42,500 nucleotides of DNA, from positions 667,320 to 709,819 of the forward strand of contig CAUYUJ010008113.1 of the NCBI GenBank assembly GCA_963575745.1, written 5' to 3'. The DNA comes from Prorocentrum cordatum. Lineage: Eukaryota > Sar > Dinophyceae > Prorocentrales > Prorocentraceae. The notes below the pieces were generated by a model. That model was not told the DNA's origin, did not search any database, and saw only the letters and a program-made list of their open reading frames with translations. The position numbers and the translations under genes were made by a program. Below, one piece after another: positions 29,056 through 39,084 of the stretch (positions are counted from its first letter, which is position 1; every line of letters starts with the position of its first letter).

Positions 29056-30445
29056 ATGCTGAACTCGACCTCCCAGGAGTGGCACCTCAGGAGGCGACGC
29101 GCGCGCGCCGATCTGCGCCGACGCCTCCTGGGCCCGCCGCCCCCACCTCTCCTGGGTGTCTTTTGCCCCGCTCGTGCCGCGCGCGCTCGGTCTGCCCGGG
29201 AGGCCGCGCTCACGAGGCACCCCGCGGAGCCGCCGCCGCGCGGCGCCGAGGGCGCACGGCCCGAGAAGCAGCGCCCGCTCCCAACCGCTGCTCGAAAACG
29301 GCCGAGCGCCGGAGCCCTCCTCTTGTCCTCCTCCTCCTCCTCCTCCCCCCCCCTCCTCCTCCTCCTCCTCCTCCTCCTCCTCCTCCTCCTATCCTCCTCC
29401 TCCTCCTCCTCCCCCTCCCCCTCCTCCTCCTCCTCCTCCTCCTCCTCCTCCTCCTCCTCCTCCTTCGCGGCGGCGCACGGGGGCTTCAACAGGCGGCTTC
29501 CCCTCCATCGCGTTCCCGGGGTGTCGCTTGCGGGCTCCCGGGAGAACGGTCGGGGGCCGCGGATTGGGGAAGTCAGATCGGCGGATGTCAAGGAGTCCAG
29601 ATGGAGAAAAAGCCACCCTCCCCGCGGAGGCAAGAGGGTTCCGCACTGCAGGCCACCAGCACGGAAGACGGAGGAGGAGGACGAGACGAGAAGAGATGAG
29701 GGGGCAACCGGCGGCAGCTTCAGCGCACCCGGGATCCTCGGATGGCAGCAGCTACCTTGGCTTCTCTTCTGTGCTGGGGCGGCAGCTCCTGATTGCCGGG
29801 TGGAGTTCTGGCGGCGTTGCTGCCGAGGAGCTGCCTGCCAGGCCTAGGCGCTCTAGAGGCAGACCGTGCAACAATTTGGGTCAAGTGCCTTGTCAGTGTT
29901 TTCTCGGCGCCCAGGACTGGCCTGGATCCAGTGCTCGATCGGGGCTTTGTTCGGAGGTTTGCTGGATTTGGGGATCGAATGGCCGTAGAGCCAAAAACAA
30001 CCCCGTAACATCGCTGGCCTCGGCTCGTCCGCGACGGCGGCCGACCTCCTCTGCTGTGAGTGCAATCGCAGTCAGCAGTCGACGACGAGACAACGAAGGA
30101 GAGGAGGAGAGGGAGAGCCACGCGCGCGTGGCCCCAACCCTGTTCACACAGCGCAGCTCGCAACCCGAAAAAAAGCTGCGGGCGATCAAAACAGAAACCC
30201 AAGCCGTGTCACCGGTCCCCAGGAGGACGGGAGAGGGACGGCAAGAGAAGGAGCGGAAGAGGCCCCCGAGGGATACGAGGGCCCCCGAAGCCCAGCGGGG
30301 TTTCCGCTCCAATCAACGCGCGCCAAAGTCGAGGGATAGAACACATGCACTGGTTGTCGGGCCAATGGGTTCAATCAGACTGGCGAGCATCTCACCAGCG
30401 TCGCGGGGCACATCCAGAGCAGGCGTGGCTTCAAAAACTGACTGA
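29056..30445 (+). CDS. long open region with TCC tract, frame uncertain
   Basis: All three + frames stay open over hundreds of bases around the TCC tract at 29,325-29,465. The most protein-like parts are GGCQGVQMEKKPPSPRRQEG then SALQATSTEDGGGGRDEKR (stop near 29,699) in one frame, EVRSADVKESRWRKSHPPRG in a second, and a third frame of 429 codons that ends KTD at 30,445. The TCC tract could be an intron with an acceptor TTCAACAG at about 29,501. I cannot choose a frame. The most economical reading is one gene with some of these exons, but chance openness in GC-rich DNA is possible. Confidence 0.25.
29325..29465 (+). repeat. TCC microsatellite, about 140 bp
   Basis: Nearly pure TCC with a few CCC interruptions. 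Confidence 0.95.
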
Positions 30446-30479
30446 CGGCTCGTCACCAAACGGGCACACCAGGCATGCC

Positions 30480-31320
30480 ACGCACAACTAGTCAGACCGC
30501 ACGTATGAACTACCTGGCAGCGCATCCGCGCCCCTGGCGAGGTCACCTTGCCTGCCATGACGCGACAACCTGGAGGATGCGGAACACTTTGCGGCTCGCT
30601 TTACGGGTTTACGGTTTGCCGCAAGGCTTCCTACAGAGAGAATGCAATGGAATCGGAGAGGGCCCAGGTTCGAGTCCGTCGTTCGGAGTCCGGAGGGCCA
30701 CCCGAGGCAGGACGGGCGGCCCCACCTGGGCGCAGAAGTGCGGCGTCAGCCGCGCTGTGACTGGCGCATTGCTGCCGAGTGGCCCGAAGGTGGCTGTCGT
30801 CTGGCGCCGCATGGTTGGCAACGCGCTTGCAACCAGCGCTGACATTGACGTTCGAGCAGGCGGTCTTGCGGGAGTGCGTTGCTGGTGGGGGACGTGACCG
30901 TGTCGCTGCAGCTGCAGCTCTCGTGCAGGCCAAACTTGGAGGCCTCGTCAGCTTGGGTCTCTTCGACAGGAAAGCGCCCTGGCGCTCCGTTCTCGCCAGA
31001 CAACCTTTCTCGCCAGTCCCATCAACAATTCGATTTTGACTGGCGGGCGTCTGGCATTGGAGCCGTCATGGCGACTCGCAAGGCCGAGTCCGTATGCGGA
31101 TCCCTGGCGATGTGCGATGTCGAGGCACAGGATCTCCTGTGCGGTCGAATACGTTGCGTGGAATCATGCGGCGGGCTCTTGCTGCGTATCTGTCTGGAGC
31201 CCGAGTGCCCGAGCAGGGCATCAGCCAGAGTGTGCGTGCACAGAGCGTGCATCGCCCAGACACCCTTCACCACGAGACGGTCAGATCCTGCGTGGCTGGG
31301 TCAGTTCCCTAAACATCCGA
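30480..31320 (+). CDS. possible coding remnant, unknown
   Basis: One + frame reads LTFEQAVLRECVAGGGRDRV, then AAAALVQAKLGGLVSLGLFD and APWRSVLARQPFSPVP to a TGA at 31,039. The same frame continues beyond it with SNTLRGIMRRALAAYLSGAR and VPEQGISQSVRAQSVHRPD. A second frame (SVCGSLAMCDVEAQDLLCGR) is also open. CTGGCG words recur every 40-60 bp, so part of this may be a diverged repeat. No family recognised; possibly a broken gene. Confidence 0.2.
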
Positions 31321-31459
31321 CACCGTGCCTCTGGGCACGAAGTGGGCGTGTCCTCAGGTCATTTCCTCAATCCTCTGAGCCATCAGTCCTCAGTCTTGAG
31401 GGGTCTTCAAATGGCCCAGACCCGAAATTCCCAAATCTCCTTGGCGCCGCTTGGGGCCG

Positions 31460-31645
31460 CTCCCCGCTGGACTTTTCTGGAGACAGGAGGGCCCCAAGAC
31501 GGGCCACGATGGCCTCAAGCAGCCCTCAAGACGGCCCAAAAAGGCCCCGAGTCGCCGAACGCCCATCCAAAGACGCCCAAGATGACCCCAAGAAGGCTCA
31601 AGAGGCCTCCAAGACGCCCCAAGAGGGCTCCAAAGAGGGCCCGAA
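31460..31645 (+). repeat. CCAAGAYGGCC repeat block
   Basis: Same 11-12-bp phrases as at 2.96 kb. A run of about 17 G follows at 31,726-31,742. Confidence 0.75.
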
Positions 31646-31849
31646 GAGCCAACAATCCGCCGATCTGGCGTGTGAGCTTCAAAGGGCCTGAGCTACAGCC
31701 TACAGCCTGAGCTTCAGCTCTGCTGCGGGGGGGGGGGGGGGGCGTGGTGGCTCTGCCAGGGAAAGGGGATAGGGGGTTGGCGGGGGGTGCGCCTGTGCTT
31801 CGTTTTCTGGGCAGGGTTGGGACACGTAAAATTACACAAGTCCCGCCAC

Positions 31850-32345
31850 GGGGGCCAGAGAGCCTAAGATGGCCGCAAGATATTTCCCAGACGGCTCATG
31901 ATGCACCCAAGATGGCCCAGGATGCCCTTTCAAAAAGGCCCGAAGAGGCCCAAATCATTGACTGTCTACATGCTTTTGAAGGATTTAAGCGTTTTATTAT
32001 TTTCGGCCTTCCGACGGTCCCAGATACCAGGCCCCCAAGATCACACCAGAGGCCTTCAAGATGCCCCTATGACGGCCCAAGAGGATCCTAAGACGGCCCC
32101 AAGAGGGTCCCAAGACTGCCCCAGAGGACCCCAAGACGGCCCAAATAGCCTCCAACACGGCCCTGAAGCGCCCGTAGAATGCTCCCAGACGGCACAGCGA
32201 GACGCGCGAGACGGCTTTCGACTGCGTCCGTCGGGCCAGGAACGACATGAAACAGCCAAAAAAGCTTCCAAGAAGCCCCCAAGAGACTCAAAGTCTCCCT
32301 CAAGAGGCCTCCTCCTACGACAGCCCCGAAAGGGCCCCAAGACGG
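31850..32345 (+). repeat. CCAAGA repeat arms around a core
   Basis: Left arm to about 31,937; core 31,938-32,030 with GGCCCAAATCATTGACTG, TTTTATTATTTTCGGCC and TTCCGACGGTCC; right arm to 32,345. The core matches the complement of 22,335-22,410. Confidence 0.7.
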
Positions 32346-32420
32346 TCCCATAGGCATCCACGCGAACCCGAACACCATCGGGAGCGCCCCAGATCGGCGG
32401 CACTGGCCGGAAGCCACTAC

Positions 32421-32785
32421 AATCATTGATTGTGCTCGGGTTGATGAAATATTTTAGCCTTCTCGCCTTTCCGGCTTCCCGACGCTCTCCGAGATGACCC
32501 AGGAGGCCCCCAAGATCGCCTCAAGACGGCACCAGAGGCACCCGAGAAGGCCCCAAGACGGCCAAAGAGGCGCCCAAGACGGCCCAAGAGGGCCCCAAGG
32601 GGCCCCCAGGAGGCCCGAAGAGGCCCCGAAGAGGCCCCGAAGAGGCCCCCAAGAGGCCCCACGAGCCCCCAAGAGGCCCCAAGAGGACCCCAAGAGGCCC
32701 CCAAGCTCCCGAGAGGCTCCAAAACTGCCCCCATGAGACCCCCGAGAGCGCTCCGAAGAGACCCCAAGAAGCATCCCTGAGAACT
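32421..32785 (+). repeat. core followed by CCAAGAGGCCC arm
   Basis: Core 32,421-32,490 with AATCATTGATTGTGCTC, CTTCTCGCCTTTCCGGC and TTCCCGACG, then a long arm of CCCCAAGAGGCCC units. Confidence 0.75.
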
Positions 32786-32885
32786 CTCACCCACAACCCA
32801 GGCACGGTGGCGGGATGGCCCAAAATATCAGATCCGCCGCCCCCTGTGGTCTTGCCACAGGCGTGCCTGGCGTTCTAAACTTCAA

Positions 32886-33100
32886 ATGGTTTGTTCGTTT
32901 GTTTGGTTGTGTGTGTGTTGCTTGCTTGCTTGCTCGCTCGCTCGCTCGCTCGCTCGCTCATTTGTGTGTTTGGTTGTGTGTTTGTTTGTTTGTTTGTTTG
33001 TTTGTGTGCTTGTTTGGTTGTTTGGTTGTTGGGCAGTTGGTGTGTTTATGTGTGTGTGTGTGTGTCTTTGCGTGCGTGTTTGTTTGTTTTTGTATGTACT
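32886..33100 (+). repeat. GTTT/GCTT/GCTC tetranucleotide microsatellite
   Basis: Successive runs of TGCT, CGCT, GTTT, GGTT and TGTG units. One tetranucleotide passes into the next by single-base change. Cys/Val/Leu-rich open frames are by-products. Confidence 0.95.
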
Positions 33101-33164
33101 CCCCCCAGGGGCTTCGGCAGAGCGCGCCAGCCACCCGGAAAGCTCCCAAAGTTCGGTCTCCGTA

Positions 33165-33800
33165 GGCCACATCGTCGCCAAGACGGCCAAAAGATGGCCC
33201 AATATGGCATCGAAGTTCGGCCAATAATGTCCAAGATGACTTCCAAGACGGCCCAAGAGGGTCCAAGATGCATCCAAGTCCGCCCAAGAAGACACTAAGA
33301 CAGCCCAAGATGGCTCCAAGATGGCCCAAGACGGCCCAAGAGGCGCCCAAGAGGCCCCAAGGGCACAAGAGGCCTCCAAGAGGTCCACCAGGAAGGCCCG
33401 AAGAGGCCAACATAATTTCTTGACAGAGTTTGGCCTTTGTTTCGAAAGAGCCTTCCGACGGCCCAAGACGGCCTCCAAAATTGCCCCAAGATCGCCCAAG
33501 AGGCCTCCGAGACGGCCCAGGGACGGCCCAAGAGACTCCAAAGACGGCCCCAAAAGGCCCCCAAAATGGCCTTCAGGACGGCCCTGAAGCGGCCCAAGAG
33601 GGCCCCAAAACGGCCCAAAGAGGCTCCCAAAACGGCTTCCGACGGCGCGAGCCGGGCCAGGAACGCCGTCAGAGGGGCAAAGAGACCCCCATGACGCCAC
33701 CAAAGGCCCTCAAGAGGTCCCCAAGAGGTCCCAAGGAGGCCCCCAAGAGGCCTTCAAGAGGCTCCCAGGAAGCTCCCAGGCGGCCCCAAGAATGACCCGA
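33165..33800 (+). repeat. CCAAGAYGGCC repeat arms with core
   Basis: Arms of CCCAAGACGG/CCAAGATGGC/CCAAGAGGCC flank a short core at 33,407-33,460 (AACATAATTTCTTGACAG, TTGGCCTTTGTTTCG, CCTTCCGACGG). Confidence 0.75.
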
Positions 33801-33861
33801 CAAGCTCCCAAGAGGTCTCCTGATCCATCTCCTCATCCTCCTGCTCCCTCCATCCCTCTCC

Positions 33862-34191
33862 TCATCCTCCTCCTCCCCCACGTGTTCCGCGAAGGGCTTC
33901 CACAACGGCTGGGAACGCATGGTCCAATAGCGTGGCCAAATATTGCCCGAACGTTTGGCCACGTAGGCGTATCCTAAAAGGCAGGGTCCGGCGGTGCTTC
34001 GCCGCAGGCGTCTTCGATAATTCTGCAGTTTGGACTGGGCTGCTGGTTCCACTTGGACTATGCCAGTTCGCAGCGGCAGCACCGTTCTTCTCACCACGCC
34101 TCGGATCCCTTCCCTCTGAGCACCACCACCCAAATCGCTCTTGGAAGCTTGCGACATCGCACTGCTCGTAAGCAGGGCACTCACCTTTCAC
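33862..34191 (-). CDS. possible exon, related to the 4-kb gene in part
   Basis: One minus frame reads KGECPAYEQCDVASFQERFG, then SGTSSPVQTAELSKTPAAK and LRGQTFGQYLATLLDHAFPA, ending in a GGA-coded Gly run. A second frame (GIRGVVRRTVLPLRTGIVQV, then NIWPRYWTMRSQPLWKPFAE) is open over the same bases. About 35 bp around 33,995-34,030 match 4,012-4,045 (GCCGCAGGCGTCTT). In both places a GGA tract follows on the minus strand. Frame and function unknown. Confidence 0.25.
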   Translation of the reverse strand: MKGECPAYEQCDVASFQERFGWWCSEGRDPRRGEKNGAAAANWHSPSGTSSPVQTAELSKTPAAKHRRTLPFRIRLRGQTFGQYLATLLDHAFPAVVEALRGTRGGGGG

Positions 34192-34464
34192 ATGTGGGAA
34201 CCAATCGCAAACGCTCTTCTTTGATCACAAGTGCTGAGCCAGCCTCGGCGGGCGACCGTTGACTGCTGGATGCGCCTGGGATGACGCCAACGCTAACAGA
34301 ACAGGTCCGTGCGCACATACATACACAGATAACCTTGCCTATAGGCCACCGTACCTACACGATGTGAGCGTGGGCTAATGCCAAGTGCTGTTTGGTGAGG
34401 TTCAGAAGATATCCAGAGGCAACCCCTCCCTCTCATCGCACCTACTTGGGCGACGAACAAAAAC

Positions 34465-34575
34465 AGGTCTTACGCGAGATGACATGGCGACCTTACGCGA
34501 TAGCTTACGCGGGCCGCCAGCGCGGCACGGCACGTTGGAGACGAGGGCCCTTACGCACGGGCTTACGCAGGCAAA
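34465..34575 (+). repeat. TTACGC short motif cluster
   Basis: CTTACGC occurs five times within about 100 bp (near 34,471, 34,493, 34,504, 34,550 and 34,562) as TTACGCG or TTACGCA. Confidence 0.6.
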
Positions 34576-34889
34576 TTAAGCGCCAATCTCGGCGCAGACG
34601 ACCCCTGTGATTTTGCGTCGCTGACGCGCACGTGGGTCCACTACTCTTCCGAGGCTTCCTGGGCGGCCCGACGCGTTCCCCTGGGGCCTCTCCCAGGCTC
34701 ACGCGACGGCCCTGGAAGGCTACCCGAGGCCGCTGGACAGGGCCCAACATGACCTCGACATGCACCCAGCAGCCCACAAGAAGACCACAAGAGGCGCCAA
34801 CGGGGGCCAAAAGGGCTTCCAAGACACCAAAGAGAAGGCCAACAGGCCCAATGGGAAGGCCAATCCCGCTCAAACACCTGAACACTCCC

Positions 34890-35880
34890 ACCAGGCAGCC
34901 CTCTGGGCGACAGGTGGTCTACCGATTTCTTTCCTATTCCACAACCCCTTCTTCCCCTTTGGGGAGGGGTTTAATCACTGCTCCTTATTCATGTACACCC
35001 CCTCCCCCACCCGGCCGGCGTCCAACCAGGAGCCACGCCGACACCATGAGGGCCCGCCCCCCACCATCCCTGCCAAGAAACAATACAAACCGCACCCTGC
35101 CTCCACATTTGGAGCATGCGCGGCCAACCCGATACGCCCCCCCACCATCCCCATCAAAAGACAATGCAAAGTACACTTTGGGGCAAAGTCTTAAGTCATG
35201 TTCGTGAGGGCCGCGAACACCTTGTATTGCTTTTGACAGGGACGGCGGGGGTGCCAGTATATGTTCTGCCGTGCGCAGAGCTACCATCCCTGACAAAAAA
35301 TAATACAACATGCACCTCGCGGCTAAATCTGGATCATGCGCGGCCATCCCGCGATCACTGTCAAATAGTTTTTGACAGGGATGCGAGGGTGGTGGCGCGT
35401 GGCCTGCTGTGCGCAGGCCCATCAGACACAGTGATGGGCATTGTTTTCGACAAGGATGGCGGGGACCGACATGGTTCCCGATGTGTGCTGTCACGTGCGC
35501 AGGCGCACCTGACGCACTCTGCACGCGCCCCGAACATGGCGCACCTGGCGCGGCTGGAGTGTGCGGCACACCTGGCGCACTCGGAGCAGGTGCGCATCTG
35601 GCGCACCAGGCGTGCCTCCCACGCTCGGGCCCCAGGGGTGCCTGGCGCGCGTGGCGCTCCTGGCACGCGTGGCGCACTTCGCCCAAGCGTCGCGCAACTG
35701 GGGTCGGCTTTGGTTCTCAGTAGCTGTCCATCCAACGACGACCGCTGGACATGCTCAGGCTCAGGTGTTACTTATGTGTTGAGAGGGCGGGTGGAGGTGA
35801 GCTAGACGGCTTGCAGGCGGGTGGGTAGCTTGACCCCTCCCGATACCCCCTCCCCTGGACCTGGACGAGGGGGGTTCGCG
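34890..35880 (+). mobile_element. fold-back repeat element, copy 1
   Basis: A block of about 1 kb repeated in the same orientation at 37,735-38,575. In order: the CCCCTTCTTCCCCTTTGGGG end motif also found at 1.0-1.27 kb; alternating forward and inverted copies of a ~28-bp motif CACCATCCCTG-CAA-AACAATAC (+ at 35,066, 35,140, 35,284; inverted at 35,224, 35,360, 35,437); GCATGCGCGGCCA words; a GGCGCACCTGGCGC-rich part; then AGTAGCTGTCCATCCA, CTTATGTGTTG and CCTGGACCTGGACG. No coding capacity is convincing. It resembles a non-autonomous element, but terminal repeats and target duplications were not found. Confidence 0.55.
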
Positions 35881-36535
35881 AGGATGGCTCCAAGAGGGTC
35901 TCAGAGAGCCTAAGATAGCATCCAAGATCGCCCAAGATAGCCCAGCATGGCCCAAGAGAACTAACAACATGCCTCCAAGAAACACCAATAGGGCCATAAG
36001 ACGGTTCCAGGTGCTTGTGGCGACACCTCAGGACCTCCCCGAGAGAGAAAATCACTGATGTTTGGCGCCTCGCCTTTTCGATTCCGATGCGCTTTTGAAG
36101 CCTCAATATGTCCCTAAGATGGCCCAAGAGAGCTCCAATAATGGCCCAAGAGGCCCCCAAGACTGCCCCAAGAGCGCCCAAGATCGCCCCAAGAGGGCCC
36201 CAAGAGCGACCCAAGATGCTATTTCGATGGCCCTGGAGGGGGGAGGGAAATCGAGTACCCCCATCCTTTGATCGATGGTCTCCAAGATGGCCTCAGGAGG
36301 CGCTCTATAGCTCCCGGGAGGGCCCCAAGAGAGCCCCAAGAGGGCCCCAGGAGGGCTCCAAGGCGCTCTGAAAGAGCCCCAATAGAACCCCAAGGCCCCC
36401 AAAGAGTCCCAAGAGGGCCCCAAGATGCCCCAGAAGAGCTCCAAGAGGACCCCAATATCCGCCAATACAGCCCCGAAGCTCCAAGAAGACCTCCGATGCT
36501 CCAAGATTGCCTCCAAGATGGCCCAACACCCTCCT
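35881..36535 (+). repeat. CCAAGA repeat arms with core
   Basis: Arm to about 36,000; core 36,048-36,104 with AAAATCACTGATGTTTGG, CGCCTCGCCTTTTCGATTCC and GCTTTTGAAGCC; a second arm from 36,110 to 36,530. Confidence 0.75.
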
Positions 36536-36647
36536 TCCTCTCCTCTCCTTGCACGCTCTGTTTCACAATATGTGTCTCCTCTCCATCTCCAGACAGCTCT
36601 CGTGGGGCTGGTGAAGATTCGCGGAGAGTAGACAACTTCATTGCAGT

Positions 36648-37187
36648 TTGACCATTTCTAGTTTCCTGCCCCTTTCAATCCAAGATGGCTTCAAGACGTC
36701 CTATGTTGAGGAAACCAACGAGAAAAAAGAACGAGAGAGAGACAGAGAGAGAAGCGGGAAAAACAAACAAAACTCAGAGAGCCAAATGGGGGCGCCAAGG
36801 ACCAAGACGGCACCACAGGAGACTAAGACAGCCACACGACAGCCAAGGTATGCTCAGTTTGGGCCCTCAAGAGATGGAGACAAGGAGTATCACATGATGT
36901 TACGGCGTTCTGGGCGGTACTCAAATCGTCGCCACACAGACTACTGCGCAGGCTCGGTGGCAAATCTTGCCGCCGGCAGCTGGACACATGCATACGATAG
37001 TGCTCTGCTGGTGGGAATGTGCCCCCAGGCGCTTGGAAAATCATATCTCCCTCGCGGCACTACCACGAAGCACACAACACTCTCCTACATCGGCACCGTC
37101 TGGAGTGCTGCGAGTGTGGCACCGGAGCACCAGAAATCTGGACAGGTCGCCCATAATCTGATCCGATCGCTCCCAGACATCCAATAA
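36648..37187 (+). CDS. possible gene of 179 codons, unknown
   Basis: ATG-initiated + frame. The first third is Lys/Glu/Arg low complexity (GAGA-rich DNA). From about codon 65 it reads YAQFGPSRDGDKEYHMMLRR, NLAAGSWTHAYDSALLVGMC and LSYIGTVWSAASVAPEHQKS, ending LIRSLPDIQ at TAA. The DNA is less GC-rich and not repetitive. However, the minus strand at 37,275-37,043 is at least as protein-like (FLDEAQISERPRVAKLKLL, then DVWERSDQIMGDLSRFLVL), with an acceptor-like CTCTGAAG before it. One of the two is probably a real exon. Confidence 0.3.
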   Translation: MTISSFLPLSIQDGFKTSYVEETNEKKERERDRERSGKNKQNSESQMGAPRTKTAPQETKTATRQPRYAQFGPSRDGDKEYHMMLRRSGRYSNRRHTDYCAGSVANLAAGSWTHAYDSALLVGMCPQALGKSYLPRGTTTKHTTLSYIGTVWSAASVAPEHQKSGQVAHNLIRSLPDIQ

Positions 37188-37189
37188 TT

Positions 37190-37734
37190 TGAGTTTCGCA
37201 ACGCGGGGTCGTTCGGAGATCTGGGCCTCATCGAGAAAACCTTTGGCGGCTCCGGGGCCCAGCAAGGGCCTTCAGAGGCCAAACATTGGTAAAACTGCCG
37301 CATTGAAGTTCTCGAGACATTGGAAGTCTGGGATACTCCGTGGATGTACACGTGAAAAGATCTGCAACCGTCATATCGTCTCATATCATGCTCTTTTCTA
37401 TGTTTGTTACATTATCCTATAGAAAAATGTTGGACGTCGTCAGTCCCTGCGAACCGACGCGCGCGCTGGCGAGAACTTGACAAACACAATACACTACAAA
37501 TCTTCACGATCAACATGCAATTAGACCTGGCGCCCCCCCCATCCGTGAGTCTCATACGTCGCCCAGGCGCCTGCGCGACCCGTGAAGCGCGGCATCCAAG
37601 CTTGCTTCGCCCCTCTTCGTGAAAAGAGCCCTCCTGGCTGGGATGGCCCCTCATCTTGCCTGCTATCCTGGACGCCCGGAACAGAGCCAACGGATAAGGC
37701 TTTCATGGAGGAGGGAAGAAAAAAGGAAAGTCCG
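37190..37734. other. no gene called apart from the minus-strand candidate
   Basis: Ordinary sequence. See the 36,648-37,187 entry for the overlapping minus-strand frame. Confidence 0.3.
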
Positions 37735-38575
37735 CCCCAGCCCTTTGGGGCGTGAGTGACTCAAGGCGGTTCCTCTTCCACCGCCCCCTTCTTCCCCTTC
37801 GGGCAGGGGTGTATCACTGTCTGTTCCCTATCAATAGACATCCCCTGCCCCAGGCGACTGGCAGCCCACCAGGTACACCCACAACCCCCGCCATCCTTGT
37901 CGACAAGAACATACCTGATACACTTTGGGGCAACTTATTGGGTCATGATCGTGGGACCCGCGAGCACTTTGTACGGTGTTTGTTGTCAAGGGGGGGGCGG
38001 GGGTGTTAGCAGATTGCCTACTGTGCGCAAGGTCACCATGCGTATGCGTGTCACAAAACAATACGGAGCGCACTGCGCGGCTGAATCTTGGTCATGCGCG
38101 GCCACCCGGCGGTCACTTTGCATTAGTCTTTGGTAAGGACGGCGGGGGTGTTGGCATATTGCATGCTGTTTGCAGGCCCACCAGGACACCAGGACGGCGG
38201 GTGCACCTGGCACACTCTTCGCGTGCCCCGGACGTGGCGCACCTGGCACGGCTGGGGCATGCGGCACACACATGGCGCACGTGGAGCACGTGGCGCATCT
38301 GGCGCGCCAGGCGTGCCTGGCACGCTTGGGCCCCAGAGGTGCCTGGCGCATCTGGCGCGCGTTGGGCGCCTGGCGCACCTCGCCGCAGCATCGCGCATAT
38401 GGGGGCTGTTTTTGGTTCCCAGTAGCTGTCCATCCATAGATGACCGTTGAACACGCTGAGGCTCAGGCGCTACTTATGTGTTGGCAGGGCGGGTGGGAGC
38501 GAGCGAGACAGCTTGCGGACGGGACTCCTCCCCCCACCCCTCACCTGGACCTGGACGGGGGAGGTCGCGACCTGT
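37735..38575 (+). mobile_element. fold-back repeat element, copy 2
   Basis: Collinear with 34,890-35,880: the CCCCCTTCTTCCCCTTCGGG end (preceded by CCCTTTGGGGCGTGAGTGA, as at 1.06 and 1.21 kb), alternating motif copies (+ at 37,888 and 38,030, inverted at 37,974 and 38,128), the GGCGCACCTGGC-rich part and CCTGGACCTGGACG. Offset shrinks from 2,840 bp at the left end to 2,702 bp at AGTAGCTGTCC, so copy 2 has lost about 140 bp. Confidence 0.6.
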
Positions 38576-38579
38576 TAGA

Positions 38580-38890
38580 GTGTCCAAGATGGCCTCGGTG
38601 AGAAGGCCAAGATCATTGATTTAACGCAGCCTTTGGCCACATTTTGGCGTACTGGGGGGGGGTGCTAATTCACTGCGGCCCTACCTTTGATCGGTCTCCT
38701 CCAAGATTGCACAAAGATGGCCTCCGAAGCTCCCAAGGGTGCCCCAAGACGGCCTCAAGAGGTGCCCAGGAGGCCCCAATAGGTCCCCAAGATTACCCCG
38801 AGATGCCCCCAGGAGGCTCCCAAGAGACCCCCAGGAGGCCACCGGGACTGCCAAGAGACCCCCAAGACGCCCCACAAGGCATCCAGGAGG
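38580..38890 (+). repeat. CCAAGA repeat block with partial core
   Basis: GTCCAAGATGGCC, a partial core near 38,605 (AAGATCATTGATTTAACG), then CCCCAAGACGG/CCCAGGAGGCC units. In both fold-back copies this repeat type follows the element. Confidence 0.7.
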
Positions 38891-39084
38891 CCTCAGGCCT
38901 TTCTGCTCGCCCTCCTGCTCCGTCTCCTCGTCCTTTTCCTCATCCGCCTATTCCTCCTCCTCCCTCCTCCCCCTAACCCCCCTCCTACTCCTCATCCTGC
39001 TCCTCCTCCCCCTCCGATTCCTCCTCCATCTTCCCCCTCTTAGGGTACGTATGATGTTTTACCCAGCCCTTTATTCCACTGCCT

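Noticed and set aside
30665-30680. GGTTCGAGTCC resembling a tRNA T-loop
   Set aside because: The flanking stem does not pair beyond two bases and no acceptor or anticodon arm fits.
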